Shown here piece after piece: positions 27,551 through 37,146 of a DNA stretch of 64,000 nucleotides. Below the pieces are notes generated by a model. The model did not search any database. It was not told the origin of the DNA and worked only from the letters and a program-made list of their open reading frames with translations. The position numbers were made by a program, and so were the translations under genes. Each line of letters opens with the position of its first letter. Position 1 is the stretch's first letter. Source of the stretch: an uncultured Flavobacteriales bacterium (lineage in GTDB: Bacteria; Bacteroidota; Bacteroidia; Flavobacteriales_D; Crocinitomicaceae); NCBI GenBank assembly GCA_913054135.1, contig CAJXJK010000001.1:124001-188000 (forward strand). The letters run 5' to 3'.

Positions 27551-29257
27551 TTAAGGTTTAATAAAGAAGGATAAACCTCCTTGTTTTGTTGTTCCATCAG
27601 GCATTCTATATTTCACCTGAACCGAAACTACACTTCCTTTTCCTTGGCCGATCTTACTTTTAGACCTAGCATCAATTGCCCCTCCTGAACCTACGCTTCC
27701 ATTTCCAGGAATACTTCCAACTCTTATTTTACCACTTATAATTTGGAAATTAGCGTCAAGTGTTACTTCTGGTGGATACTTAGCGATTACCGTTCGTGCA
27801 TCTTTTGCTTTACGAAGAGAAACTTCATCTCCATCTTTTATTCCACCAAGCATAATGTCTGGCTCTGGTAATGGAACACATTTGTATTGGTATGAACCAA
27901 CATTAGATGAACTCCCGTCTTCGTTTTTACCTACTACTGAAATCGTAGCACTTCTAGTTCCCCTTGCCACTTTAGCAATGTATTTCCCGTTTTCTTGAAC
28001 GATTCTGCAACCTGAAGATTGCATGCTAACATTCTCGGCTGGGTAACCTGAAGCTGTTGCTTCTACTACATTGTCATAACCAATGTATAAAACTCTCATT
28101 TCAGGTTGTGCAACAACTCCCATTGGCTGACCTACAGTGTAGCTAAATTCCCAAGGCTTCCAGCTAATTTCTCCTCTTTCTTGTACGCCAATGACACCTT
28201 TTACCTTGTGCTGACCAGGCTCACTGCTACTTACATTTAAAGCTCCTGTTGTTTCAGTCCAGTTTTCAGGAATCGTATCAGCATCCATTCCGTATCTGAT
28301 TGAGGCAATTGTATTCGTATCATATGCGGCCACCATAATATTTAGTGGAATTGAATCTCCTGCATTTACATACTGTGAAGGAGCCATAGCCATAGGTTGA
28401 ATTTTATTGAATTCAAAGATTGGCGCATCTATTTTATCTAGAATATATTGAGCTGCCACAGCTTCTGCATTTTTTATGTCTAATCTCAACGAAGTAAACA
28501 TTGCAGCTGCAGCAACTATCGGGGCGTGATCAAAAGTAACTGATGCCCAAGGCATGAGTTCATCATCTCCGTGAGAATGCAAGTATTCAGGCAAAGTCAA
28601 AGTTTTATAAAACTGTGCGATTGCAAGGGTATCTTCTTCGTTAACGTTTTCAAAAGAAGCCTTTAAACCATCTGGTGAATTTGGTGCTATCATTGAAAAC
28701 GATTTCGATTTATCGTCATAAGTACCCATTAATTCAGCAATTTGATTTCTGTAATCATGAAACTTTTGCATCAATTCCAACCCTCTTTTATTTGGCTCTT
28801 GCGGATTTCCTCCGACGAACATGTGAGTAGGAACATCATAGTTGTCAATTGCTTGAATGTCATAAAGTGACTTCAATTCTGTTATGTTACCCTCTTCGTC
28901 TCTTTCTTTCACCCAATCTTCTCCCTCAACAGTTTTAATCATCTCATTACACTCACTCAATAAAAAGCTTGTAATCTCTTTCGTTTTTGCTTTAAGCTCA
29001 ATTGCCTTTGCTTCCCAAATTTCAAAATCAGACAAATCACTTTCTAATGCAATTAGTGCGATTTTCTTTTGATCAATTTTTGAGTATGAATCATTTGCCT
29101 TTGAATTAATAACCATTGTACTGGTTTCTAATTTATCGTTCAAAGTGATAAAAGCTGAAATGATTTGTTTAGATACATTTAGAGCCAACAATGCTGTTAG
29201 TACCAAGTACATCATTCCAATCATTTTCTGTCTGGGTGTTTCCTTTCCTCCTGCCAT
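27551..29257 (-). CDS. Second GldM/PorM paralogue
   Basis: The 568-residue protein is a full-length paralogue of the gldM at 30525-32228: the first 31 residues, including the single N-terminal membrane helix, are identical, and similarity runs to the end. GldM forms the periplasmic shaft of the proton-driven type IX motor with GldL. Differences cluster in the periplasmic domains and in the last domain (SVQVKYRMPDGTTKQGG against TIVVDYKGPDGIGKKGG). The gene sits after gldN but behind gldN's terminator, and has its own 214-bp upstream region with three palindromes. It may serve an alternative motor or a specialised T9SS assembly. Confidence 0.93.
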   Translation of the reverse strand: MAGGKETPRQKMIGMMYLVLTALLALNVSKQIISAFITLNDKLETSTMVINSKANDSYSKIDQKKIALIALESDLSDFEIWEAKAIELKAKTKEITSFLLSECNEMIKTVEGEDWVKERDEEGNITELKSLYDIQAIDNYDVPTHMFVGGNPQEPNKRGLELMQKFHDYRNQIAELMGTYDDKSKSFSMIAPNSPDGLKASFENVNEEDTLAIAQFYKTLTLPEYLHSHGDDELMPWASVTFDHAPIVAAAAMFTSLRLDIKNAEAVAAQYILDKIDAPIFEFNKIQPMAMAPSQYVNAGDSIPLNIMVAAYDTNTIASIRYGMDADTIPENWTETTGALNVSSSEPGQHKVKGVIGVQERGEISWKPWEFSYTVGQPMGVVAQPEMRVLYIGYDNVVEATASGYPAENVSMQSSGCRIVQENGKYIAKVARGTRSATISVVGKNEDGSSSNVGSYQYKCVPLPEPDIMLGGIKDGDEVSLRKAKDARTVIAKYPPEVTLDANFQIISGKIRVGSIPGNGSVGSGGAIDARSKSKIGQGKGSVVSVQVKYRMPDGTTKQGGLSFFIKP

Positions 29258-29284
29258 AATTTTAAGTTTTAGTTTCTATTGCAC

Positions 29285-29341
29285 TTCCGAATGTTTCGGA
29301 ATTTGAATTAAAATGTGATGGCCATCACTGCCGATATCGGC
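29285..29341. promoter_or_regulatory. Three consecutive palindromes in the gldM2 leader
   Basis: Within 57 bases there are TTCCGAATGTTTCGGAA (7-bp arms, 29285-29301), GTGATGGCCATCAC (perfect 14-mer, 29315-29328) and GCCGATATCGGC (perfect 12-mer, 29330-29341). They lie 28-84 bp before the gldM2 start, between it and gldN's terminator. They could be operators for dimeric regulators or successive hairpins in the leader RNA. None has a T tract. Confidence 0.6.
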
Positions 29342-29419
29342 TTCTATAAATGCAATTCTCTAAAAGAAAAAAAGTAACAGAAAAATATAAAACCCAGTAT
29401 TAACAGGACTTTAGTGCAC

Positions 29420-29456
29420 AAAAAAAGGGTTCTGAAAAACAGAACCCTTTTAATAT
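29420..29456 (-). terminator. Terminator after gldN
   Basis: Perfect 11-bp stem (AAAGGGTTCTG at 29424-29434 with CAGAACCCTTT at 29440-29450, loop AAAAA), followed on the minus strand by a run of T. It lies 16 bp beyond the gldN stop and before gldM2, so most transcripts of the T9SS operon should end here. Confidence 0.88.
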
Positions 29457-29471
29457 TTTTAGTAATCTAAA

Positions 29472-30500
29472 CTAGAAACTCCACAAATCATGTTCGAAGG
29501 TGAAGATCTTTTCTTTAATCTTTTCAGACTCAAGTAAGGCATCTACACCTGCTCTATAGTTTTGTAACTCTCTATCATAAAGATTTGACTCTTTTGTGAT
29601 ATAAGATTGGAACATTCTTTTCCAGAATAAATCATCAAATGACATTCTTTGAGAATCGTTGTGTCTACTTTGAACAAAGAAGTTTTGGAATACATATCTG
29701 CACTCAGGAAAATATAACCAGAATAACTCTTTTAGTCCAGTAATGTTTCCAGCTTGATCTTTAGCATAAACCACCGGACAAATTCCGATAATTCTTACAT
29801 CAAGAACCGATCTTTCGTTATCGAAAAACCAATCTTCTTTAATTCTGTATTGAACGATATCTTCTCCAGTATACCATACGAATTCATTTGGATAGTAGAT
29901 AGTATTACCATCTGCATCAATTGAATCCTCACCAGGATACTCGATACTCTCAACAGCTTCAGGACTAGCATTGAACTCTTCATACCCAAGGTACTCCATA
30001 CCTTTCACTGCCACTCTGAACAATGAATCAGTAATAAAGTTTCCACTTGCAGAAGAACCATACTTGTCTGGTGTATATGGGTACTTAAATAAGTCACCAT
30101 CTTTCCATGCATTCCAATCCGGATCGAATGGAGAATACAAGGTCAAATCACCAGAGATGATGTGATAACGGATTACTGTCCAAAGAGACCATCTAGTGGT
30201 GTTCTTTTTCCAAATCCATTCATCATTTCCTTCACCTTCACGAATATCATCTAAAGGATAATACAGAGGGTGATTAAATTTCTCTCTCATGTCAATAGCT
30301 CTCCACACCCTTTTACTCCAGGCTACATCAGCTTCACGAACGAATTCGTAAGGCACAACCTTTTTCGTAGGAATGTGTTCTTTCACATATACCCCATCTA
30401 AAACACCAGGCGCCGGATTTGAAATCGGTCCTCTGATATCCTGAGAATATCCCACCATCACTATCGCCATCATCAATAAAGAAAAAACAATCTTTTTCAT
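29472..30500 (-). CDS. gldN: Type IX secretion ring protein GldN/PorN
   Basis: The 342-residue protein has a signal peptide (FSLLMMAIVMVGYSQ). Its mature part is rich in aromatic residues and contains the conserved blocks WSKRVWRAIDMREKFNHPLY and FWLYFPECRYVFQNFF. PorN/GldN assembles with the lipoprotein GldK into the periplasmic ring under the outer membrane. It follows gldM by only 24 bp. Only one gldN is present, without the gldO copy known in some Flavobacteria. Confidence 0.95.
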   Translation of the reverse strand: MKKIVFSLLMMAIVMVGYSQDIRGPISNPAPGVLDGVYVKEHIPTKKVVPYEFVREADVAWSKRVWRAIDMREKFNHPLYYPLDDIREGEGNDEWIWKKNTTRWSLWTVIRYHIISGDLTLYSPFDPDWNAWKDGDLFKYPYTPDKYGSSASGNFITDSLFRVAVKGMEYLGYEEFNASPEAVESIEYPGEDSIDADGNTIYYPNEFVWYTGEDIVQYRIKEDWFFDNERSVLDVRIIGICPVVYAKDQAGNITGLKELFWLYFPECRYVFQNFFVQSRHNDSQRMSFDDLFWKRMFQSYITKESNLYDRELQNYRAGVDALLESEKIKEKIFTFEHDLWSF

Positions 30501-30524
30501 CTGTACTAATTTTAATTACCTTTT

Positions 30525-32228
30525 TTACTTAACGCTAAAAGAGACACCTCCCTTTTTACCAATTCCGTCAGGTCCTTTGTAGTCTACAACAATTGTTACT
30601 TGTTTGTTTTTAGACTGCTTAAGTAAGCTCTTCGCTTTAGAATCAAATTTTCCTCCGCTATTAACTTTACCTGTACCAGGAATCCCGTCTACTTTTACTA
30701 TACCGCCAGAAATTGAAAAGGTTACACCTTTTAATGGAACTGAAGGATCGTAACCTACACGAATACCTGATTGGTTCTTAGCTGCAGTGTAAGAAGATTT
30801 ACCTCCCATTTGCGTTTTACCGAAGTAAACCGTAGCTGGTGGCATTGGACGACATTCGAAGTCGAAAGCACCTAAGCTTACTGACCCACCGTCCGCATTT
30901 TTCGCACTTACACTAATTTTTGCAGTTCTTGTTCCTCTCGAAACTTTAGCTACGTATTGTCCAGCACCTTTAGAAGATAGTGAAACTCCACTACCTGAAA
31001 GCGTAACTGATGATGGATCATAACCAGAAGCTGTTCCTTCAACTATGTTATTGTATCCCCAGTATAAGATTCTCATCTCAGGCTGAGCTACAACACCCAT
31101 TGGTTGACCAACAGTATACTGGAAGTTCCATGGTTTCCATGCGATTTCACCTTTTTCTTTTACTCCAATTGTTCCTTTAACAATGTGAAGACCAGAAGTA
31201 GATCCATCTAATGCAATCTTACCTGTTACTTCTTTCCAGTTTTCTGGAATAGTATCAGCATCAATTCCGTAACGGATTTTAGAAACTTCATTTGAATCAT
31301 AAGCTGCGATCATTACACTTAAGTCTAATGAATCACCTTGGTTAATATAACCTGTTCTTGCGAAAGCTAAAGGCTCAATTTTATTGAAGTTAAACGTAGG
31401 CGCCTCTACCTTAGATAACATATACTCAGAAGCCACTGACTCTGCGTTTTTGATATCTAATTTAAGAGAAGTCAACATTGCTGCTGCTGCTACAATTGGT
31501 GCGTGATCGAACATTACTGCAACCCATGGCATTTCACCATCATGTCCATGTAAATGCTCAGGTAACGTTAACGCTCTATAATAAGAAGCAATTTTACTTG
31601 TATCAGCTTCGTTTGCAGTAGCAAGTGCTGCTGCCAATCCCGAAGGATCTTCTGGAGCTGTGAAAGTAAACGTCTTCTTACCAGATTGGTAATTACCCAT
31701 CAATTCACAAACCTTGTTTCTGTATTCATGAATTTTCCCTGGGATTGCCATACCTCTTTCATTCGGGCTTTTTGGCTCTCCACCTACAAATAAATTTGTT
31801 GGGATATCATAATTATCGAAAGCTTGAACGTCATGTAAAGATTTCAATGAAGTAATGTTGCCTGCTTCGTCTTTTTCTTCGACCCAGTCAACACCATCCG
31901 CCATTTTAATCATTTCATTACATTCACCTAAAAGGAATCCAACAATAACTGCTGTCTCTGCTTTTAGTTCTTCAGCTTTTCCTTGCCACGTTTCAAGGAG
32001 CTTCATGTCTCCTTTTGTGGCAACTAAAGCTGCTCTTTTTTGATCGAATCCACCGTAAGTAGCATCAACTTTATTTCCAATGATCTCAGAACTTGCGTCT
32101 AATTTATCATTTAGGGTAATAAAGGCTGCAATTACTTGTTTAGATACGTTCAAAGCTAGAAGAGCGGTAAGTACCAAGTACATCATACCGATCATCTTTT
32201 GTCTAGGGGTTTCTTTTCCTCCTGCCAT
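30525..32228 (-). CDS. gldM: Type IX secretion/gliding motor protein GldM/PorM
   Basis: The 567-residue protein has a single N-terminal membrane helix (about 11-32, MIGMMYLVLTALLALNVSKQ) and a large periplasmic part of four domains, including the motif DHAPIVAAAAMLTSLKLDIK and the conserved region AWKPWNFQYTVGQPMGV. With GldL it forms the rotary motor that powers type IX secretion and gliding. It is in the usual gldK-L-M-N order. A near-complete paralogue follows gldN. Confidence 0.96.
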   Translation of the reverse strand: MAGGKETPRQKMIGMMYLVLTALLALNVSKQVIAAFITLNDKLDASSEIIGNKVDATYGGFDQKRAALVATKGDMKLLETWQGKAEELKAETAVIVGFLLGECNEMIKMADGVDWVEEKDEAGNITSLKSLHDVQAFDNYDIPTNLFVGGEPKSPNERGMAIPGKIHEYRNKVCELMGNYQSGKKTFTFTAPEDPSGLAAALATANEADTSKIASYYRALTLPEHLHGHDGEMPWVAVMFDHAPIVAAAAMLTSLKLDIKNAESVASEYMLSKVEAPTFNFNKIEPLAFARTGYINQGDSLDLSVMIAAYDSNEVSKIRYGIDADTIPENWKEVTGKIALDGSTSGLHIVKGTIGVKEKGEIAWKPWNFQYTVGQPMGVVAQPEMRILYWGYNNIVEGTASGYDPSSVTLSGSGVSLSSKGAGQYVAKVSRGTRTAKISVSAKNADGGSVSLGAFDFECRPMPPATVYFGKTQMGGKSSYTAAKNQSGIRVGYDPSVPLKGVTFSISGGIVKVDGIPGTGKVNSGGKFDSKAKSLLKQSKNKQVTIVVDYKGPDGIGKKGGVSFSVK

Positions 32229-32301
32229 GATTCTTAGTTTTTATTAATTAATTAAACATTGAGTTAACTGTTAATTCTGTTTTTACAGAAAGTAACATTA
32301 A

Positions 32302-33144
32302 TTAATCTCTACTAATTGTCATTGCTTTCAACATGTTACCATAAACTTGATTTAAATCAGTCAAGTTCTTAGACAACATAGCCATATTTTCTTTGTACAA
32401 CTTAGTATCTTCAACAGAATCACTTAAGTTCGACATCATTTCAGTTACTTGAGATTGGAATTTCTCAGTAGCTTCTAAATGACTAGAAGAACCTTTTAAT
32501 TGTAACTCATATACATTATTCAATGCAGCTAAGTTTGTAGATACTTTTTGTAACTGCTCTCCGAAAGATTGTCCTTCATCCGCAGAAGAAGTTAATCCTA
32601 ATAAAGATTCAGAAGCTCTTTCGTAAGTATTAGACAAAGTCTTAACTTGTTCAGAAGCACCTTCTAAGCTAGCAACATAAGAATCAGTTGCAGCAGCAGC
32701 TCCAGAAACAGCTTTCAATCCTTCAGCATTTGTGCTTAAGTCTCTAATTCCGTCTCCTAATCTATTTAATAAGTCAGCATCAATTTTTGCTTCCTCTAAT
32801 AGGCTATCAAATTGTTCAGTAATTCCTGTAGCAGAACCTCCGCCGCCGCCACCACCGTGCGCGCCTGATTCTCCTTTTTCATCAATATATGCGTGTAAAT
32901 CGAAATCTTCGTCATGAGCTAACGCCAATTCAGGATATACTAACTCCCATTTTGGATCTTCATGTAAAGGTTCGAACGCCGAGAAAAAGAAAATTACTGC
33001 TTCAGTTCCAAGTCCTGCAATAAGTGCAGCATTTGCTCCTGGCCAGTGCATAATCTTAAATAGTGCACCGATAATTACTACTGCTGCACCAATACCGTAC
33101 AGCTTCGCCATAAATAATTTCCATTTTTTAGTTCCTGGTCTCAT
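32302..33144 (-). CDS. gldL: Type IX secretion/gliding motor protein GldL/PorL
   Basis: The 280-residue protein has two membrane helices (about 12-31 and 36-55) with the conserved KIMHWPGANAALIAGLGTEA, including an acidic residue in the second helix thought to carry protons. Next come an acidic segment and a Gly linker (GAHGGGGGGGS), then a long cytoplasmic helical region with several coiled-coil heptads. GldL is the stator-like partner of GldM. It lies 73 bp before gldM and 53 bp after gldK. Confidence 0.96.
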   Translation of the reverse strand: MRPGTKKWKLFMAKLYGIGAAVVIIGALFKIMHWPGANAALIAGLGTEAVIFFFSAFEPLHEDPKWELVYPELALAHDEDFDLHAYIDEKGESGAHGGGGGGGSATGITEQFDSLLEEAKIDADLLNRLGDGIRDLSTNAEGLKAVSGAAAATDSYVASLEGASEQVKTLSNTYERASESLLGLTSSADEGQSFGEQLQKVSTNLAALNNVYELQLKGSSSHLEATEKFQSQVTEMMSNLSDSVEDTKLYKENMAMLSKNLTDLNQVYGNMLKAMTISRD

Positions 33145-33197
33145 AGTTTCCTTGCTTTTTAGTTTAACATTTATTTATTTGGTTATAATTTGCGGTT

Positions 33198-34778
33198 TTA
33201 TCTCAACTCAATATCTGATTTCAATTCTTCTCCACCTTCTTTAGAGAAGTCTCTTCCACCACGACCGATATGAGTCTGAACACATCTAAATCCTAAGTAG
33301 CACTTAGCTGTATCCTGGTATTCGTAAGTTCTTGCAGAAGTCTGTAAGTAGAAACCTACATCTTTCCATGAACCACCTCTGATTACTTTACGTTTCATTG
33401 AAGGTGGATCCCAATCCATTGCGTAATATCTGTATTCAGGAGATAAATCGTGAGAGAACTCATAAACTGACTCATCAAAAGCAGTTTCTGTCCATTCAGA
33501 CACGTTACCTGACATACAATATAATCCGTAACCGTTAGGGTTGTATGAGAATGCTTTTACTGGGTAAAAACCACCATCATCAAAGTATCTTCCTCTCATT
33601 GGTTTGAAGTTACCTAACATACAACCACCTGAGTTTCTGATGTAAGGACCACCCCAAGGATAAGGAGAATTCTTTAAGTCACCTCTTGCACAATACTCCC
33701 ACTCACCTTCTGTAGGTAATCTGAAGTCTTGCACCCATAGTTGACCGATACTCTCTAACCAGTTATTTAATTTTTGAGTTCTCCATACACAAAATGCTCT
33801 TGCTTGAACCCATGTCACACCAACAACAGGATAGTTGTCATATGCTGGATGCCAGAAGTACATATTTGTCATTGGATCATTGAATGAGTATGTGAAATCT
33901 CTTACCCAACATAATGTATCAGGGTAAACATTAATTTCCTCTTCAATAATAAATCTCCCTCTATCTTCATGACCCCTAAGTCCGTTATTTTGACCTTTAG
34001 AGTTGAAATACCCCATATCCTTATCTAAACCTACTGGCTCTCCAGTAAAAGGATGAACTGGGTTCTTCAAGTCTCTGTGTTGAGGATCTAAAGAAGGATC
34101 AGTATAGTTTCCAGATGGATCGTATCCATTTCTTTCGATATGAACCCTTCCTCTTTTGGCAGCTTCAGGAAGATCAATCCAGTAATATTTAAAGTTCAAT
34201 TTACGAACATCTATTACACGTCTCTTATACCATCTTTCATTTGGTCTTAAGTACATGTCAGAAATCAATGGAATAATTTGATTATCCTTAATTCCTTTCA
34301 TTCTCCAAGAAAGTGGGAATAAACCTCTATTAATAAATGGTTGTGAAGGATCAAACTCTTGCCATGCTAAGTTCACCTCATCATAATAGATGTCTGGGTG
34401 ATTCAACATTTCTCCTATGTCTTCATCTTCGATCGCATCATTACCTGTTGGATCTGTATTCAAATAAACTTTTTCAAGCATAATTGAATCTCTTACCCAA
34501 TAGACAAATTCTCTCCATTCGTTATTCGTAATTTCAGTTTGATCCATGTATAAGGCATGGATTGAAACTACTTTAGAACGAGATTGATGTAAGAATGGGA
34601 CATCTTGATCGCCATTACCCATTGTATATGAACCAGAAGGAATATAAACCATTCCTAATGGTATTTCAGGGTAAAACGCTTTTCTCCCCTGCACACCGGT
34701 CAAGTGACCGGTTCCTGTATTACAACTGGACATTACCAGTGCAATAACAACTACTCCAAAAACCAATAATTTTTTCAT
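33198..34778 (-). CDS. gldK: Type IX secretion lipoprotein GldK/PorK
   Basis: The 526-residue protein has a lipoprotein signal (VVIALVMSSC, Cys about residue 19) and a formylglycine-generating-enzyme-like (FGE-sulfatase) fold: GMVYIPSGSYTMGN, TEITNNEWREF, WVQARAFCVWR, FRLPTEGEWEYCARG, YCMSGNVSEWTETAF, and VIRGGSWKDVGFYLQTSART. In GldK the fold is structural and forms the periplasmic ring with GldN. The position directly before gldL makes it GldK rather than the related GldJ. Confidence 0.95.
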   Translation of the reverse strand: MKKLLVFGVVVIALVMSSCNTGTGHLTGVQGRKAFYPEIPLGMVYIPSGSYTMGNGDQDVPFLHQSRSKVVSIHALYMDQTEITNNEWREFVYWVRDSIMLEKVYLNTDPTGNDAIEDEDIGEMLNHPDIYYDEVNLAWQEFDPSQPFINRGLFPLSWRMKGIKDNQIIPLISDMYLRPNERWYKRRVIDVRKLNFKYYWIDLPEAAKRGRVHIERNGYDPSGNYTDPSLDPQHRDLKNPVHPFTGEPVGLDKDMGYFNSKGQNNGLRGHEDRGRFIIEEEINVYPDTLCWVRDFTYSFNDPMTNMYFWHPAYDNYPVVGVTWVQARAFCVWRTQKLNNWLESIGQLWVQDFRLPTEGEWEYCARGDLKNSPYPWGGPYIRNSGGCMLGNFKPMRGRYFDDGGFYPVKAFSYNPNGYGLYCMSGNVSEWTETAFDESVYEFSHDLSPEYRYYAMDWDPPSMKRKVIRGGSWKDVGFYLQTSARTYEYQDTAKCYLGFRCVQTHIGRGGRDFSKEGGEELKSDIELR

Positions 34779-34886
34779 GCTACCTTGTTTTTTCTACCAA
34801 TCAATTTAGTTCGACTATCAGGACTCTTTAAGGGTTGGGTCTATTAATTAACGTTTATTAAGTTAATTGGTTACAAAAAATTTATT

Positions 34887-35846
34887 CTATTGTAATATAA
34901 ATGGATTTCCATGTCTCGGAACCGCTGGTGGCGGTGGGAACATGCAGAAGTTCAGCATTAATTCATGCGTCCCTTTACCATATGTATTCAATGGGTTTGT
35001 CATTATGTCGAAAGAATAACCAAATTTCAACATATTCTTACTCGTCTTATTTGCTGGTGAGAATGCATATCCTAATTGTAATGCAATCGCATCTGACATT
35101 CTATATGAAACACCTCCCCATAAGTAAGAGAAGTTATTTAACCATACGTCAGCCATAACATTAATATCAAATACCATTGTCGCTCCATCAGCTTTCAATA
35201 ACATAGAAGGTTTTAAATCAACAATTCTTCCCCAGTTAAATTGATCACTCATTCTCCAGTCGTATCCACCAATAACATAATAGTGACGAGCAACAGAGAA
35301 ATTAATTGAGCTCAATGTTGGAGGAGCTAAGTGCGTTGTAGAGATCCCTACATAGTAAGGAGCCGTAGTACCGTGCCAATATAAACCTAAGTTCACATCA
35401 AAACCTGTTCCTGCAGTAGCAGTTGGTAATAATGGATCTGGAGCGTCAGTTGGTGGAATCCAGTTAGGACTAAACCCAACATTAATAATTCCTAATCCTA
35501 AACCTCCTGAAAGAACACCTGCATTTGTAACGAAGTGGTAAGCACCATTTACTGTTACTGTATTGTTTCTTTGAAATCCAATTGCATCATTCGTGAATGA
35601 TAATCCAACACCTAAATTTTGCTTAGGAATATTCCCCTGTATGTTTAAAAGTGTTGAGTTTGGAGCATCTTGAACTCTATCCCATTGGTTTCTGTAGATA
35701 AGCGTTCCGCAATATCCTTTAAAACCTGTCGCGGCCGGATTGAATGACATTTTATCAAACATGTAATGAGTATACTGCTTATCCTGCTGCGCAAAGGACA
35801 GATTTACAGCTAAGTAACAAAATAAAAAAGCTAAACCTTTTTTCAT
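34887..35846 (-). CDS. porP: PorP/SprF family outer-membrane beta-barrel protein
   Basis: The 319-residue protein has a signal peptide (LAFLFCYLAVNLSFAQ), then the family start QYTHYMFDKMSFNPAATGF. Alternating strands of an outer-membrane barrel run through to the end (GVSYRMSDAIALQLGYAFSP). PorP-type proteins work with GldK/PorK at the outer membrane and are needed to tether or secrete particular cargo. It is 108 bp upstream of gldK, without an intervening terminator, so it is likely co-transcribed with the motor genes. Confidence 0.93.
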   Translation of the reverse strand: MKKGLAFLFCYLAVNLSFAQQDKQYTHYMFDKMSFNPAATGFKGYCGTLIYRNQWDRVQDAPNSTLLNIQGNIPKQNLGVGLSFTNDAIGFQRNNTVTVNGAYHFVTNAGVLSGGLGLGIINVGFSPNWIPPTDAPDPLLPTATAGTGFDVNLGLYWHGTTAPYYVGISTTHLAPPTLSSINFSVARHYYVIGGYDWRMSDQFNWGRIVDLKPSMLLKADGATMVFDINVMADVWLNNFSYLWGGVSYRMSDAIALQLGYAFSPANKTSKNMLKFGYSFDIMTNPLNTYGKGTHELMLNFCMFPPPPAVPRHGNPFILQ

Positions 35847-35973
35847 AAAAATTGTTTTTTCAATACCATTTATCGTCAGAATACTCCAACAAGCCGCTAA
35901 AATAAGTAAAAATAATTTAATTCTTAAATATTTTTTGACATGTTTTCAGTCTACGGTTGAACGATTAATTTAG

Positions 35974-37128
35974 TTACGCCAGTTTTTCGAAGGTTTTCCA
36001 CCACAAATTTGGCATCTCGTTCGTAAGGGCATTCTGGTAGTCTTCATAATTACATGGAACTAACAGATGTCTTTGAAACCTCGCACCCTTCACCTTTGGA
36101 TAAGGCACTTCCATCCACCATCTTCCACTCTTATCACTCTTGTAAAAGGTAATTTGATCTTTAAAATCGTCAATAGAGACATGATACTTCGTATAGTCCG
36201 TTTTTACTCCAATTGGATAATCTTTTTTTCGATTATTGAATCCTTCAATAAAGTACCAAATCATTTGAGCAACCAAATTTGCATCAAAGTTTGACTTTAC
36301 TGAACTATTAAAATTAAAAACGCCTAAAGAAGTTAGCTTATCACTCAAACCTGCATAGCGCATGATAGCGCAAGCATCTTCTCCATAAATTCCATGTGGC
36401 AGATCACGAGTATTCCCATTATAATCAGAACCTCTTATTGCGTCTAAATCAAAAGTTAGAATGTCGGCATTACGCACCAAAGGTTCAACAAGCTTATTGT
36501 CATTATAAAATTCTCCAAGTCTGGTTGTGTCAAAAAGCAACTTAGAGACAAGACTGCTTTCTTCTGTTTTAACCAGATAAGATTGATATCCTAATAATGA
36601 ATAGTTAAAAAGGTAATTCGGTTTTTCAAGAAGAATCTTGTTCAACCATGAATTAGAATCAATTGGTTCTTCAGGGTCCCCCATGTCCAAGGCTGGATCA
36701 ATATCGAGAATATTAACTGTTTGCTCTAAATCTTTGTAAGCCTGGAAAATTGGAAAAGTTAAATCTTGAGAACCACCAATAACAATAGGAAAAACATTGT
36801 CCTTCACTAATTCAAAGACAACCTCTCTTAAAGCTAAATAAGTGTCGTCAATTGAATTTCCAGGCAATATCGTTCCTAAAAGATATACAGGTGTTTTCCA
36901 GTCTCCAAACTGCAAGTCATTAATCTTATCATTAATAATACTAAGATCAGTTTGAGGTGAAATTGTTGAATTCCTAAATTCTGGAACAGAAAGTATTGCA
37001 ATACTATATGGAGCCGGATTTTCAAAATTATCTCCAAAATTGATAATTGCCTTTTCGCCAATCGATCCCGTAATAATATCGTTCTCGCTTTTAGAAAGCC
37101 CCTTAAAGTAAATGCTTAAATCTTTCAT
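35974..37128 (-). CDS. Arginase-fold protein with altered metal ligands
   Basis: The 384-residue cytoplasmic protein has the ureohydrolase/formimidoylglutamase fold: FPIVIGGSQDLTFPIFQAY, VNILDIDPALDMG and ADILTFDLDAIRGSDYNG. True arginases have GGDHS, DAHxD and SxDxDxxD to bind two Mn ions. Here the first His is Gln (GGSQD) and the DAH His is absent (DIDPALD), while the last Asp pair is kept. It may therefore lack ordinary hydrolase activity or use another metal. It lies between topA and porP and is only 18 bp after topA. The fold is firm; function unknown. Confidence 0.8.
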   Translation of the reverse strand: MKDLSIYFKGLSKSENDIITGSIGEKAIINFGDNFENPAPYSIAILSVPEFRNSTISPQTDLSIINDKINDLQFGDWKTPVYLLGTILPGNSIDDTYLALREVVFELVKDNVFPIVIGGSQDLTFPIFQAYKDLEQTVNILDIDPALDMGDPEEPIDSNSWLNKILLEKPNYLFNYSLLGYQSYLVKTEESSLVSKLLFDTTRLGEFYNDNKLVEPLVRNADILTFDLDAIRGSDYNGNTRDLPHGIYGEDACAIMRYAGLSDKLTSLGVFNFNSSVKSNFDANLVAQMIWYFIEGFNNRKKDYPIGVKTDYTKYHVSIDDFKDQITFYKSDKSGRWWMEVPYPKVKGARFQRHLLVPCNYEDYQNALTNEMPNLWWKTFEKLA

Positions 37129-37146
37129 CCTACCAAATATAGCGGA

